Shown here in pieces: positions 1 through 10,713 of a stretch of 64,000 nt of DNA (positions are counted from its first letter, which is position 1; each line of letters begins with the position of its first letter). This DNA is from Sabellastarte sp. h YS-2021 (taxonomy: Eukaryota; Annelida; Polychaeta; Sabellida; Sabellidae), in contig OZ024929.1 of assembly GCA_964017235.1 (NCBI GenBank), positions 27,711,464-27,775,463 on the forward strand. Direction: 5' to 3'. Below the pieces are notes generated by a model. That model worked only from the letters and a program-made list of their open reading frames with translations. It searched no databases and was not told where the DNA came from. The position numbers were made by a program, and so were the translations under genes.

Positions 1-438
1 ACGAAATCGCTCTATCTCGCACGGTTTAGGAGATATGAGCACATTTGCCTTTTTCAGTATTCAAAATAGTCAATTACTCATTTATTTAATTAATTACTCA
101 CTCATCTATGAAGCAATTACCCCCAAAAGCAATCCCATACAAGCTATTAACCCAATGAACCTCCATACCAAATTTCAGAAAGATAGGTTTAATAGCATTC
201 CTTAAAATGTCTGGAAACCAAAGAGATACTCAAAAGTAGCAAAGTAGCTATTACTCAGTTAGCTATAGAGCTATCATCACCAAAAGCAATCCCATACAAG
301 CTATTAACCCAATAAACCTGCATGCCAAATTTGGTAAAGATAGGATAAGAACTGTTGCCTAAAATGTCTGGAAACCAAGTGGGACGCCGGACGGCGGAAA
401 AAGCAAAAATAATATGTCCACCCCCCAGTGGGTGAACA
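1..438 (+). repeat. Tail of a 169-bp-satellite element, hairpin-terminated
   Basis: The first ~55 bases match the last monomer of the large 169-bp array (around 37818-37860). What follows resembles 37861-38270: a stretch containing CAAAAGCAATCCCA and CCAAATTTGG, then GGACGCCGGACGGCGG, then AAGCAAAAATAATAT and a hairpin at 415-438 (TGTCCACCC / GGGTGAACA, one mismatch). The CAAAAGCAATCCCA block occurs twice (about 126 and 281), so the tail itself is internally duplicated. The array lies outside the window. Confidence 0.8.
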
Positions 439-1055
439 TAAAAAAAAGTAATCAACTACCAGCTGAATACATGCTGCCACAAATACAGTTTTTTTTACCT
501 GAACGTACTGTAGGTGATGATCTACAGATCACACCAATAAATGATGTGTTACTTGTCAAGTTTTCTTTTTGTCATATGGAAAGCTATTGAAAGATAATCT
601 GCTTGATATTCCAGCTGATGCATAGACCAATAATTCTTTACAAAGCATCCGTGCGGTCACAAAAAACTGCACTTGTTGTAAGGAAAATTGCAAAACATCT
701 GTGCGGTCACAAAAAACTGCAACTGTTGTATGGAAAATTGCAAAGTCAAATCCATGAATAATATTTCTTAACTATCTACTTATTTTCTAAGAAGAATCCT
801 TACAAATAACAAAAGAAAAATTATTTTTGACATCACACATATTAATTTTATACAATGTTTGCATTTCAAAATTCTATATGACTGGCTAAATGAAACAATG
901 TATAAACTAACATTCAAGTTCAGATCTTGCTTCACAATTGTGCAAAACATATTGCACTTCTTATAGCAGGAACCTGATCAATAAATATGACTTCAATCAT
1001 TTTTTTTACATCTTTGAAGATTATGGCTTAAACTTGATTTGTTATTTTGTGCCAG
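439..1055. other. AT-rich sequence with a 50-bp tandem duplication
   Basis: Mostly unclassified AT-rich DNA. A ~50-bp unit containing GTGCGGTCACAAAAAACTGC is present twice in tandem (about 640-748). A short open stretch at 500-590 on the plus strand reads like protein (ERTVGDDLQITPINDVLLVK), but I cannot assign clean splice sites to it. Confidence 0.4.
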
Positions 1056-1150
1056 GTGAAGTGTTGAGAGTCCAGTTTGATGCTATAACCTCCAGCAGAT
1101 CCACCATCAACAGGCGAGTGGTTCTACTTCCACTGAAACAGATGAATTAA
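1056..1150 (+). CDS. Possible terminal exon of an unidentified host gene
   Basis: A T-rich tract ending TTTTGTGCCAG looks like a splice acceptor. It is followed by about 31 codons (EVLRVQFDAITSSRSTINRR and on to a TAA at 1148-1150). The composition is charged and balanced, unlike the AT-rich low-complexity frames around it. The frame also stays open upstream from 938, but that part has intron-like composition. I do not recognise the protein. It could be the last exon of a plus-strand gene whose earlier exons lie left of the window, or a chance frame. Confidence 0.3.
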
Positions 1151-1940
1151 TATCAATGATGTGTTAAAATAGTAACCCTGTCACTTTATGTTATTGTTCT
1201 AGGTTAAAGATTCTACTCTTAAGCTTTTACCTCAAGCGTTTATTAACTTCATTTTAATTATTGTTTTAGTCTCAAGTCTGTGCTTCATGTTTTTCTTGTT
1301 CCGGACAGACCTTTTTGTGAATTACAGAGAGGATTAATTCTGATTACACAAACTTGCAACTATAAACAGTATACAACAATGTAATTGAACAACTAAATAT
1401 TGATCATGTGTAAGGATTGTGTATAAAAGAACAAATATAAACTATATCTCTAGTAAACACACTAGTTTCTTTGTCATTAACAGGATAATAATGGTTTTTC
1501 AACCTGAACTACCAATGAATAAAACTTAAAAGAAAAACTAAAAAAATGTTTTTGCTAACAAAAACTAAGCATCCCAAAAAGGTTCACTGCAATATAATAT
1601 ACAATAGAAAAAGGTTTTTGAAAATAAAAACATGCAGTGCTGAGAGAAGAAGTGAAAGTTAAGCAGACAGTGTGGAAGTTCATGCATTAACATGAAAGAA
1701 AAATTTAAGCTTTATTTTGTTTTCTATAGCCATAAATTGCGAAAAGTTAATTGAATAAATGCTCTGGCTAAGAATGCATAAAGCATCAATACTTATAATA
1801 GGTCGAAAGTTACACCATAAAACTACTTAATTAAAGAGTAACAGTGCTTTATAAATGCCATATATCTATTTACATTTTAGAAAAAGGCATAGTAAAATGT
1901 GAGCCTTTAGAAAGGCAAGAAGTTTATGACACAATGCTTT
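1151..1940. other. AT-rich sequence, no gene seen
   Basis: No open frame of note, RNA gene or clear repeat unit. If 1056-1150 is a terminal exon, this would hold its 3' UTR and intergenic DNA. Confidence 0.4.
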
Positions 1941-2046
1941 GAACACATTTATCTGGTAAATCTAACCAGCTATCTAGACTCTTTACATAAGGTTTCCCAA
2001 TACCTCTGAATACATTGTAAATCTCTAAAAGCAAGAATAAAATAGA
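1941..2046 (+). repeat. 158-bp satellite monomer, left part (split by LINE)
   Basis: AAATCTAACCAGCTATCTAG and the following ~90 bases match the monomers of the array at 7344-8110. The sequence breaks off at AAGAATAAAATAGA, which is repeated at 7330-7343, where the monomer resumes. This is the left half of a monomer interrupted by the LINE. Confidence 0.85.
2033..2046 (+). other. LINE target-site duplication, left copy
   Basis: AAGAATAAAATAGA, a perfect 14-base match to 7330-7343. It precedes the LINE 5' end. Confidence 0.85.
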
Positions 2047-2948
2047 AACACTGTAATGAAGACTTCAATGTACATATCAAGAACTATCCATGAGAGTCTA
2101 TTGAATTTAAACTGATTGAATTTAATCTGACTGGAAGTAAAATTTGTTCATGTAAAATGACAAAATAAACTGTTTTGAGTTTTTGCAGTAAAGACTGTGT
2201 GTTTCAAAACTGTTATTTTGTTAAATGCCAAAAAATTACAACATTATATTAAAACTTATGTTATAATGTAAATGTTCTTTTTTCAAATATTTATATATGT
2301 ATCTGGGCAAGCATGAAGAAAAATCAAAGGCAATGTTGAAAAATTAGGATGCTGAACTGTTAGATATAATTTAAAAACATGTATCTGGGCTAGTATGTAG
2401 AAAGAAATGGTAAAGTTGAAAATTTAGCATGGTGAATTGTTAGATGTAATTAAAAGACATAATATAGTTGTTTTTACACTAGATTTTTTGTAAAGTGAAA
2501 TTATTGAAGATGTTTTACTTTTAAGAGTATAACATATCATAAATATATGTCACAACACAAGAAGTCAGTATTTTTGAAATGGTCCCTTGGGACTAAAAAG
2601 TCAAGAAGTATTTTGATCATTTATCTTCCACTGACCTTGTAAAATATTCATGTTAATCATGATAATATGGTTCATATGGATTCAGTTTTATATTAAATGC
2701 TTTACCTAAGGACCACCTTCAACATGCACTACCTAATATGAAAGTAAAGAAGTATAAAGAAATAACTAAATGTCTAGAATGAAGGTGGTGGACCAATAGG
2801 TTTTGCCACAATGTTTATTTAAATGGATGTGTGTATGCACATGTTTTGATTTCTCTGTATATCTGGGTGTGTGAGGGTACATTTATATATATACACATAT
2901 GAATGCATGGTTTAATATGTCCACTGACTGACACTTATATTACATTCA

Positions 2949-3332
2949 ATGATTGTTTATAACTATTTGGGTATCTCATTTTCTTTTTCATTTGTTTTTC
3001 TCCCAATTTTCATTTTATTTTTATGGTGTTTTTTGTTTTTGTTTAAGAGTATATTGCATATTATGTGTTGTAACAAGAGATCAAAAAAAAGTATGAGACA
3101 TGTTTTACTTTATTGTTTATATTGTGATAGATATTTTTTAAGACAACTATTGTATAATGACCCCCCTTCAATGTGGTTATATATTATCAGAAAAAGATAC
3201 AAGATTATGATTGATAAATTATTTAATTTACAGAAGAACTACTCTATGACTAGATCTGTGATTTTACCAGAATTGCACAGCCAAACAGTTCAAAATAAAG
3301 TAACATATGAGAAAAATCTAAAAAATGGCTAA
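2949..3332 (+). CDS. Small hydrophobic leader frame of the LINE (ORF1 position)
   Basis: 127 codons in the place where ORF1 lies in other LINEs. Residues ~5-45 are strongly hydrophobic with a Cys-rich stretch (IMCCNKRSKK), followed by a basic region. It shows no coiled coil, RRM or CCHC knuckle as expected of an ORF1 RNA-binding protein. Its TAA (3330-3332) overlaps the ATG of the endonuclease frame (3325) by eight bases, a spacing compatible with termination-reinitiation. It may be a degenerate or atypical ORF1, or simply open 5' UTR. Confidence 0.35.
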   Translation: MIVYNYLGISFSFSFVFLPIFILFLWCFLFLFKSILHIMCCNKRSKKSMRHVLLYCLYCDRYFLRQLLYNDPPSMWLYIIRKRYKIMIDKLFNLQKNYSMTRSVILPELHSQTVQNKVTYEKNLKNG

Positions 3333-4428
3333 AACTGATTCAAACCTAGATAGAATCAAAGTATTGTCAGCAAACTGTAGAGGTCTAAAAGAAAAGTGTA
3401 AGAGAATTGATGTTTTGAATTACTTTAAAAATAAAAATGCAGATATCATATGCATACAAGATACACATTTAACGGAATCGGATGCTTTTGATTTGAAAAA
3501 ATATTGGCAAGGCAACTTTATATTACACGGTGAGAGACATAATGCAAGAGGGGTTGCAATTTTTTTTGGTGAAAATTTTGAATATAAAATTTTGAATACA
3601 GATAAAGATACAGAAGGTAATATGATACTGGCAGATATAGAGATAAATGAAACAAAATTTAGATTGATCAATATGTACGGCCCTAATACAAATAATGAAG
3701 AATTCTATACTAGCATCACTAAAAAAATTACAGAAAATGAACAAGATTATTTAATATGGTACGGGGACTTCAACCTTACACTAAATCCACAATTAGATAG
3801 CAACAATTATGTGAATATTAATAACCCTAAAAATAGGAATATTGTAATCAATGTTATTCAAGAGCATAACTTAACAGATATTTTCAGACATTACAATCCC
3901 GATAAAAAAAGATATACTTGGCATAAAAGTAAACCACTTAAGCAAGCAAGACTGGATTACTTTCTCGTATCATCCAGTTTTACTGATTTAATTATTAATA
4001 CAGATATTAAACCAAGTTATAGAAGTGACCATTCTATATTAGAACTTTCCTTTTCAATAAGTAATTTCAAAAGAGGGAAAGGTACATGGAAGTTAAACAC
4101 CAGTTTTTTAAAAGAAAAGGACTTTGTAACCCTAGTTAACAGGTGTATAAAAAAAGAATATCAAAAGTATGCTTTTCCTGTTTATAGTCCACAATACCTA
4201 TATAATGTAGCAAATGATATAGGTCTAAATATAGACTACGACTTATTCCTTGAAGTTGTGTTGCTTAGAATTAGAGGGGAAGCTATTAAATATGGGTCAA
4301 TGAAAAAAAGACTTAGCAACCAGCAACAAAAGCAACTAGAAAGAGAAATAGAGCAATTAGAAACTGTTACAAAAGATAATGACCTTGATTTGGAGAAGCT
4401 TGAAAGTAAAAAAAAGGAATTGGGTTGA
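3325..4428 (+). CDS. LINE ORF2 N-terminal part: AP-like endonuclease
   Basis: 367 codons. Residues ~5-240 form an exonuclease-endonuclease-phosphatase (APE) domain: SANCRGLKEK (metal-binding Asn), IQDTHLTESD (catalytic acid region), INMYGPN, WYGDFNLTLN (catalytic Asp/Asn), RLDYFLVS and YRSDHSILEL (terminal Asp-His pair). In LINEs this domain nicks target DNA to prime reverse transcription. The rest is a Lys/Gln-rich linker. The frame stops at 4426-4428, where the RT frame continues one base out of register. This looks like a one-base indel near the A-run or GGG at 4409-4425 in what was a single ORF2. Confidence 0.9.
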   Translation: MAKTDSNLDRIKVLSANCRGLKEKCKRIDVLNYFKNKNADIICIQDTHLTESDAFDLKKYWQGNFILHGERHNARGVAIFFGENFEYKILNTDKDTEGNMILADIEINETKFRLINMYGPNTNNEEFYTSITKKITENEQDYLIWYGDFNLTLNPQLDSNNYVNINNPKNRNIVINVIQEHNLTDIFRHYNPDKKRYTWHKSKPLKQARLDYFLVSSSFTDLIINTDIKPSYRSDHSILELSFSISNFKRGKGTWKLNTSFLKEKDFVTLVNRCIKKEYQKYAFPVYSPQYLYNVANDIGLNIDYDLFLEVVLLRIRGEAIKYGSMKKRLSNQQQKQLEREIEQLETVTKDNDLDLEKLESKKKELG

Positions 4429-7177
4429 GTTCAGACAAAAAGAGATGCAAGGTCACCTGATAAGATCAAGAACCCAATGGGTAATTGAAGGTGAAAAACC
4501 AACAAAATATTTTTGTGCATTAGAACATAAAAATTATATGGATAAAACCATTAAGTGTTTAAAAACAAAAAATCACACAGTGACCAGAAAACAGGAAGAA
4601 ATTTTACAAGAAGTAAAAAATTATTATGAAGAGCTTTTTAAATCTAAAGATAATATGTTGCACAATTTTAATTTACAAACACTGCTTCAAGGTCAAAACA
4701 TAAAAAGAATAACCGATGCAGAGGCCAAAAATATAGAAGGATATCTTACAGCACAAGAAATAAGTTATGCGCTTAAAAATACTAAAAACAATAAAAGTCC
4801 GGGGCTAGATGGTTTTCCGGCTGAATTTTTTAAAGTATTTTGGAATAGCCTGAAACATTGTGTGACAAAAGCAATTAATGCTAGCTTTAACAAAGGTTTA
4901 ATGTCCTTATCTCTTAGACAATGTGTGATAACGTGTCTACCAAAAAATGGAAAAATGCGTGAAAACATACAAAATTGGCGACCTCTTTCTATGCTATCTG
5001 TAGTATATAAATTATGCTCAGCTGCTATAGCAAATAGAATTAAGCCATTATTAAATAAAATTATTGATGAAACACAGTGTGGATTTGTACAAGGCAGGTA
5101 CATTGGAGAATGTACAAGGCTAGTGTACGATGTATTAAGTTATACCGAAGATATGCAAATTCCTGGTATGCTTGTCTTATTAGACTTTCAAAAAGCATTC
5201 GATTCCATTTCTTGGACATTCATATATAAAACCTTGTCCTTTTTGGGATTTTCACAAAACTTTCTAAAATGGATCAAATTATTTAACACAGAAATAAAGG
5301 CAAGAGTTATACAAAGTGGTTATCTGTCAGATCCTTTTAGCATACAATGTGGATGTCGACAAGGAGATCCTATTTCGGCATATATATTCATCCTGGCAGC
5401 TCAAGTATTAACATTATTTATCAAAAATAACAATGACATAAAGGGAATAGTAATTGGTAATTCAGAATATAAAATGACTCAGTTTGCTGATGATACAACT
5501 TTGATTTTAGATGGGACAACAAATTCATTGGAAGCAGCATTGAATATTCTAGAAATTTTTGGTTCCATTTCTGGTTTAAAGGTAAATACTGAAAAGACAC
5601 AGATCGTTTGGATAGGCAAAAAAAAACACTCAAAAGAAAAAATTGCCTGCAAAAGTTATACATGGACGACGGTAACGAATTTTAAATTACTTGGTATAAT
5701 TTTTTCTGTAGATCTAGATAAATGTCCTGAACTTAATTATTCAGTAAAAAAAGCAAAAATTAAAGAAAGTATTAGTCAATGGAACAAAAGGTACCTCACC
5801 CCATTGGGTAAAGTAACTGTCATAAAAACCTTTCTGATGTCTAAAATAAATCACCTTTTCACTACCTTACCAGATCCAAAAGAAAAATTTATCAATGAAA
5901 TAAATGACATATTTTTTAAATTTTTGTGGTCTGGTAAGCCAGACAAAATAAACAGAAAAACTGTAGAATTAGAAAATAAAAATGGAGGGATAAATATGAT
6001 AAATTTTCGAAATTCTATAATTTCACTTAAAGCAACTTGGGTGAGAAGGTTAATAACAAATCAAAGCTATAGTAAGCCTTTATGGATAGAATTATTTGAA
6101 AAGATGTATAATACCAATATTACAAAATTTACCAATTTTGGAACTTTCTATCCAGTTATACTGAAAAAAAGGTCAAACAATTTATTTTGGAAAAATACAT
6201 TTGATGCATGGATTAAAATATCCAATAAACAGGAAATCAAAAATGGTACAGATTTACTAACCAGTCCATTATGGTACAACACAGAAATGTCTTATCAAGA
6301 GATGTATCTACCAACATGGTACGAAAAAGGAATAGTTACAGTAGCAGATGTTATAAATGATTTAGGTACTGTGATGGATCTTGACACATTAAAAAGAGTA
6401 TATGGCATAAATACAATAAACCCTCTCCATTATCTCAGAGTACAACAAAATGTTAAAGAATTCTTAAAAAAATATAGATTTGGACAATCAAATAGAGTAG
6501 AGCGACCTTTTGTTCCATTTTATGTAAAGATATTGTATGAAAACAAGAAAGGTGCAAGTGTCTTCAATAGGCTGATAAAGAAAAACGATAAAAATGAACA
6601 CTCAATGAAAGATAAATGGCAGGTTGATTTAAATATCAGAGTTGATGATACTGCATGGAAAAATATTTTTAATTCCTGTTATAAAAGTCTTTGCAATAAT
6701 ACTCTTGTATGGTTCCAAATAAAGGTACTATATCGAGTGATAGGAACTAGAAACTATTTGTATAAACTCCATCTAGTAGACAGTAGTAAATGTGTTTATT
6801 GTGGTGAAAATGAAACAATTGTGCATATGTTTGTTGAATGTGAAAATGTTAAAAAAATTTGGCACTTACTTGAAGAATATATTTACAAGACAATTAGGAT
6901 AGATGTCATCTTTGGTAAATTAGATATTCTGTTTGGATACCGTTTGAATAATCAAAACAAAATTCCTGTTGATGCAATTATTCTAAATACAAAGAAGTAT
7001 ATTTATGATACAAATTTTAAAAGCAATAATAGCCCTTGTTATATATTTGAAGCTTTAAAGTATAGATTTCAACAAACATATCAAGATGAACAATATTTGG
7101 CAATAATAAACAACAGAAAGAAAAAATTTAATGATGTTTGGTTCAAATGGATACCTGTTTTCTTAGGAAATGTCTAA
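4379..7177 (+). CDS. LINE ORF2 C-terminal part: reverse transcriptase
   Basis: 932 codons, of which the first ~16 overlap the endonuclease frame and are probably not native. RT motifs occur in order: KSPGLDGFPAEFF, NWRPLSML, GFVQGRYIGE, LLDFQKAFDSISW (~268, catalytic Asp), GCRQGDPISAYIF (~322), QFADDTTLIL (~367, the FADD catalytic pair), then the thumb and a long C-terminal region. Near residue 804 lies a C-x2-C-x8-H-x4-C knuckle (CVYCGENETIVHMFVEC), typical of L1/Tx1-type ORF2 proteins. It copies the element RNA onto nicked target DNA. It is intact to its stop apart from the upstream frameshift. Confidence 0.93.
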   Translation: MTLIWRSLKVKKRNWVEFRQKEMQGHLIRSRTQWVIEGEKPTKYFCALEHKNYMDKTIKCLKTKNHTVTRKQEEILQEVKNYYEELFKSKDNMLHNFNLQTLLQGQNIKRITDAEAKNIEGYLTAQEISYALKNTKNNKSPGLDGFPAEFFKVFWNSLKHCVTKAINASFNKGLMSLSLRQCVITCLPKNGKMRENIQNWRPLSMLSVVYKLCSAAIANRIKPLLNKIIDETQCGFVQGRYIGECTRLVYDVLSYTEDMQIPGMLVLLDFQKAFDSISWTFIYKTLSFLGFSQNFLKWIKLFNTEIKARVIQSGYLSDPFSIQCGCRQGDPISAYIFILAAQVLTLFIKNNNDIKGIVIGNSEYKMTQFADDTTLILDGTTNSLEAALNILEIFGSISGLKVNTEKTQIVWIGKKKHSKEKIACKSYTWTTVTNFKLLGIIFSVDLDKCPELNYSVKKAKIKESISQWNKRYLTPLGKVTVIKTFLMSKINHLFTTLPDPKEKFINEINDIFFKFLWSGKPDKINRKTVELENKNGGINMINFRNSIISLKATWVRRLITNQSYSKPLWIELFEKMYNTNITKFTNFGTFYPVILKKRSNNLFWKNTFDAWIKISNKQEIKNGTDLLTSPLWYNTEMSYQEMYLPTWYEKGIVTVADVINDLGTVMDLDTLKRVYGINTINPLHYLRVQQNVKEFLKKYRFGQSNRVERPFVPFYVKILYENKKGASVFNRLIKKNDKNEHSMKDKWQVDLNIRVDDTAWKNIFNSCYKSLCNNTLVWFQIKVLYRVIGTRNYLYKLHLVDSSKCVYCGENETIVHMFVECENVKKIWHLLEEYIYKTIRIDVIFGKLDILFGYRLNNQNKIPVDAIILNTKKYIYDTNFKSNNSPCYIFEALKYRFQQTYQDEQYLAIINNRKKKFNDVWFKWIPVFLGNV

Positions 7178-7329
7178 CCACTAGCCCTTGAAAACGTGTA
7201 TTTTTAAAATTTTGGTTAATTTGTCTTTTTAGTTCTCTATGATTTACTTTAAATACAATAATGTAGACATGTAATGTACAACATATAATGTGCAAATAAA
7301 AAAAAAAATTAAAAAAAATAAAAAAAAAA

Positions 7330-8110
7330 AAGAATAAAATAGATAGAAGGCAAAAACACAAAATTGGCTATTTGATGAATCCAGTTTGATCCATAAAAGG
7401 GGTGGGGGTGGGGTGGGGGGGCAGGGGGGAAATCTGACCAGCTATCTAGACTCTTAACGTAAGGTTTCCTGATACCTCTCAATACATTCTAAAACTCTAA
7501 AAGAATAAAAGAGATAAAAGGCAAAAACACAAAATCGGCTATTTTATGACCCCAGTTTGACCCATAAGGGGGGGTCCGGGGGTAAATCTGACCAGCTATC
7601 GAGACTCTTCACATATGGTTTCCCAATACTTCTTAATACATTCTAAAGCTCTAAAAACAAGAATAAAGGAGATAAAAGGCAAAAACACAAAATCGGCTAT
7701 TTTATGACCCCAGTTTGACCCATAAGGGGGTTCCGGGGGTAAATCTGACCAGCTATCGAGACTCTTCACATATGGTTTCCCAATACCTCTTAATACATTC
7801 TAAAGTTCTAAAAACAAGAATAAAGGAGATAAAAGGCAAAAACACAAAATCGGCTATTTTATGACCCCAGTTTGACCCATAAGGGAGGGTCTGGGGGTAA
7901 ATATGACCGGCTATCTAGACTCTTCACATATGGTTTCCCAATACCTCTTAATACATTCTCAAGCTCTAGAAGCAAGAATAAAGGAGATATAAGGGGAAAA
8001 GATGAAATTGGCTATTTTATGACCCCAGTTTGACCCCTACAGGGGGGGTCAGGGGGAAAATTTGACTTGCTTTCTAGACTCTCCACTTATGGTTTCCTAC
8101 TACCTCCCAA
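7330..8110 (+). repeat. 158-bp tandem array (~5 copies)
   Basis: Starts with the right copy of the LINE duplication (7330-7343). The unit carries AAAATCGGCTATTTTATGAC at 7531, 7689 and 7846, giving a 157-158 bp period. Each unit has a G-run (AAGGGGG...GGGGGT) and CAGCTATC(G/T)AGACTC. The first unit is G-richer and diverged; the last degenerates near 8100. Confidence 0.88.
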
Positions 8111-8369
8111 TACATTTTATGCAGGGTTTCAGATTCGCGTCGGCCATCGGTCATTGACCGAATTTTGCAACAAAACCCCGAATTTTAAGTAGAATATTAG
8201 GACATATTGTCCGAGTCGTATCCGTGGGTGATAATAGAAGATCTAGACGTCTTTTTTATTTACAAAATAAGAAGTCACGTTACAACCCTAAAATCTCGTG
8301 AGATCTACGTGATTTTAAATTTTTTTTATTGTAGCAAGGTCTAGACGTCTTTTATGAAATCTCATGACA
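8111..8369. other. Unclassified junction sequence
   Basis: Contains a duplicated GATCTAGACGTCTTTT / GGTCTAGACGTCTTTT pair about 100 bases apart. No gene seen. Confidence 0.4.
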
Positions 8370-8850
8370 AGCCACGTGATCTGCAAGGAAATCCCAGGGG
8401 AAATCCGTGTCATATCTCATATCTTCTCATAAATTTAATGACTTGGGTGCTGTGGCTGTGAGTTCTCGAGTTTAAAGTATTTGATCTTCGCCTATGCTTC
8501 CATTTTATAAAATATTGCAAGGAAATCCCAGGGGAAATCTGTGTCCTCATATCTTCTCATGAATATTAATGACTTGGGTGCTATGGCCGTGAGTTCTCAA
8601 GTTTAAATTATTTGCTTTTCGTCTATGCTTCCATTTTAAAAAATATTGCAAGGAAAATCAAATGGAAAATCTGTGTCCTCATATCTTCTCATGAATATTA
8701 ATGACTTGGGTGCTATGGCCGTGAGTTGTCGAGTTTAAATTATCTGATTTACGTCTATGCTTCCATTTTATAAAATATTGCAAGGAAATCCCAGGGAAAA
8801 TCTGTGTCCTCATATCTTCTCATGAATATTAATTATGGTTGTCTGGTATT
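8370..8850 (+). repeat. 131-bp tandem array (~3.5 copies)
   Basis: TTGCAAGGAAATCCCAGGGG-type segments recur at about 8383, 8515, 8646 and 8778. Each is followed by CTCATATCTTCTCATGAATA and GGTGCTATGGCCGTGAGTT. Copies are ~90% alike by eye. Confidence 0.85.
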
Positions 8851-9440
8851 TTCGTGTAATTGTAGATTTTGTTTTATGTAGGGTTCCACATAAATTTTAC
8901 TGTAATATTCTGAATTTTTGCTTTGATTAATATTTCTTTTTATTAATAATTGCACTGAAAAAAAATCAGATTGAAAGTTTAGTTGCTAGCTGTAATGTTT
9001 ACTGCCAGTGGACATTTTAATAGCATGAGAATCTCATGGATCACCGATTCACCATACTTAGGTTCTGTGGCCGTGAGTTCTCGTTTTAGTAATACATGAT
9101 CATTGAACATCATAAAGACTTTTTGACATTTTAACTAAAATGAGATTTTTATTATGATTCAGTAAATTTTACTTTATATGCCATTCATATAGGGTCATTG
9201 ACTTTAATGACTTAATTTTAGCAACCTGTAGAATGAAAATTTGATTGACAAGAATTCTGTCCTAAATTCTCCGAAAATGTCCTAAACGTTTTCCTAGTCT
9301 TAGGACAGAATGTCCGGCCAGACTTTTCATGTAGCAGAATCACTGTTATGGCTCTAAATGCAATACTTAAGAAGATAATAGGGGGGTTCACATGAATTTT
9401 AAGTTTTCTGATTGGTACCTGCAAGAAAATCACTCATAAA
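8851..9440. other. AT-rich sequence, no gene seen
   Basis: Contains one more GGCCGTGAGTTCTCG fragment near 9070, a stray piece of the 131-bp family. No convincing coding frame. Confidence 0.4.
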
Positions 9441-9790
9441 TCGGTCAATTTTCATCGGATTGCTCCCAAAATCTAATCAGCTCACGTTTTTGATAGTATA
9501 AACATGTGTATGAAGTTACAAGCCTCTGCGGTCAGTAGATTTCCTGAACTGCTATGACAGGCGGGTGTACCCGAAAAAAACTATTTTTTGATCATGTGAC
9601 CTTGATAAAGATCAGAGGTCAAATTTAAGCATGTGGAAAAATTTTCCCACGCCTAAGGTATATAACTGCCAAATATGGTTAAAAAGCTTGCAATAATAAG
9701 GGAGATATTCAAGGGAGACCATAATGCGGCGGCGGCGAGGAAACTGATGCGAATCCAAATAAGCGCCCTTTCAGGGACGCTTAATAATAT
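9441..9790 (+). repeat. Hairpin-ended repeat tail, AAGCG(T)CCC family, copy 1
   Basis: Shares TTTTTGATCATGTGACCTTG, TTCCCAC(A/G)CCTA and GATATT(C/A)AAGGGA with 29181-29570. It then has a GC-rich GCGGCGGCGGCGAGG tract and an imperfect hairpin at 9761-9782 (AAGCG-CCCT / AGGGACGCTT, one-base bulge), followed by TTAATAAT. It has the same layout as the tails of unrelated repeats elsewhere in the window. Confidence 0.7.
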
Positions 9791-9811
9791 TAACAAACCA
9801 CATAAACATAC

Positions 9812-9906
9812 CAGTTATCAAGTATTTTATCTCTCAGCAAAGGTCTGAACCTGCTCAGCCTCTTCAGATCATTATACTTGGCAATTACAGAGCCAACTGC
9901 CAACAA
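9812..9906 (-). CDS. MIF4G-domain protein, exon (third of three seen)
   Basis: 95 bp on the minus strand. The acceptor is TTTTTAG before 9906 and the donor is GTATGT after 9812. It reads LLAVGSVIAKYNDLKRLSRF and on through RPLLRDKILDN to a split codon. Starting in phase 0, it continues directly from the exon at 10198-10391, which ends in phase 0. Helical heat-like sequence with conserved Leu/Ile spacing fits the end of a MIF4G fold. Further 3' exons would lie at lower coordinates, but I could not find them among the repeats. Confidence 0.65.
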
Positions 9907-10197
9907 CTAAAAATACACAATCCACAATTCTTGTAAATGTATATAGACTCTATTTCTTTATGAAAATGTGACTACTTAGCCTTAGTTTTTTTGCTGGACA
10001 CACACTGTAGTCTCAAAATATTAAATGATACACAGAGACCATCAGGAAATTAGGATTCTTACAAACCTGTTAAATGTTATTACTGTAACTTACATCACAA
10101 GATATAAAATATTAAACATCGTAAACTGGAGGGTATGAAGATACTTCACCAGTTTACTTGCTTTTAATTTTTCCATTTTGCTTTATTTAAGACTTAC

Positions 10198-10391
10198 GTG
10201 AACACAAGCACCTTCCATCTCTGCATCACTGGCTTTGTTGTCCAACAAGAACTCGATACTCTCCAATACTGGACCAATTAATGGGGTAAAGGGTTGTCCA
10301 TCTGTCCCTCTGAGATATACAAAGGACTGACACAAGAAGGACAGGCAGCCAAGGCATTTCTCAGGTGAATCCTGTCGTAAACTGTCCTTAT
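10198..10391 (-). CDS. MIF4G-domain protein, exon (second of three seen)
   Basis: 194 bp on the minus strand. The acceptor is TTTATTGCAG before 10391 and the donor is a strong GTAAGTC. It begins with two bases that complete a codon left by the upstream exon (phase 1) and ends in phase 0. The protein includes CLGCLSFLCQSFVYLRG and PLIGPVLESIEFLLDN, then ASDAEMEGACVH. The F-L-x-x-L-F/Y-x-x-G pattern resembles the middle of PAIP1 and MIF4GD domains, where HEAT-like helices bind translation partners. Matching phases across three exons argue for a real gene. Confidence 0.7.
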
Positions 10392-10713
10392 CTGCAATAA
10401 AAGTACTTATACTGCTACAACTACTACAATAAGGAATCTAAAATTCGCCAGAAATCTAAATTTCCCCACCTCTAAAAACCTTTACTAATTCTATGAAAAA
10501 AAAAGATGTTTCATCTTAAACTTGGTATTTTTCACTTCAAAAAGCCTTAACTTACTACATTGTATACATTCAACAAATCTCGCCTCTATTCAATTATTTT
10601 ATTGGTGTTTCCACATGTGGCAGATTAAGATTACTAGAATCTAATGAAGTTACATTGTAGCTGCCTGCTATTACAAATGTCGTTGATAATGTTAAAACAA
10701 AAACATATCTTAC

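Larger units (their letters stand above)
2047..7329 (+). mobile_element. Near full-length APE-type LINE (L1/Tx1-like non-LTR retrotransposon)
   Basis: About 5.3 kb flanked by a perfect 14-bp target-site duplication and inserted into a 158-bp satellite. Order: a noncoding leader of ~0.9 kb (with an 82-bp tandem duplication at about 2299-2462), a small hydrophobic frame, an AP-endonuclease frame, a reverse-transcriptase frame with a C-terminal zinc knuckle, a short 3' UTR and an A-rich tail (7298-7329). This is the layout of APE-class LINEs. A one-base shift between the endonuclease and RT frames makes this copy probably inactive. The perfect duplication and long open frames point to a fairly young insertion. 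Confidence 0.92.
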
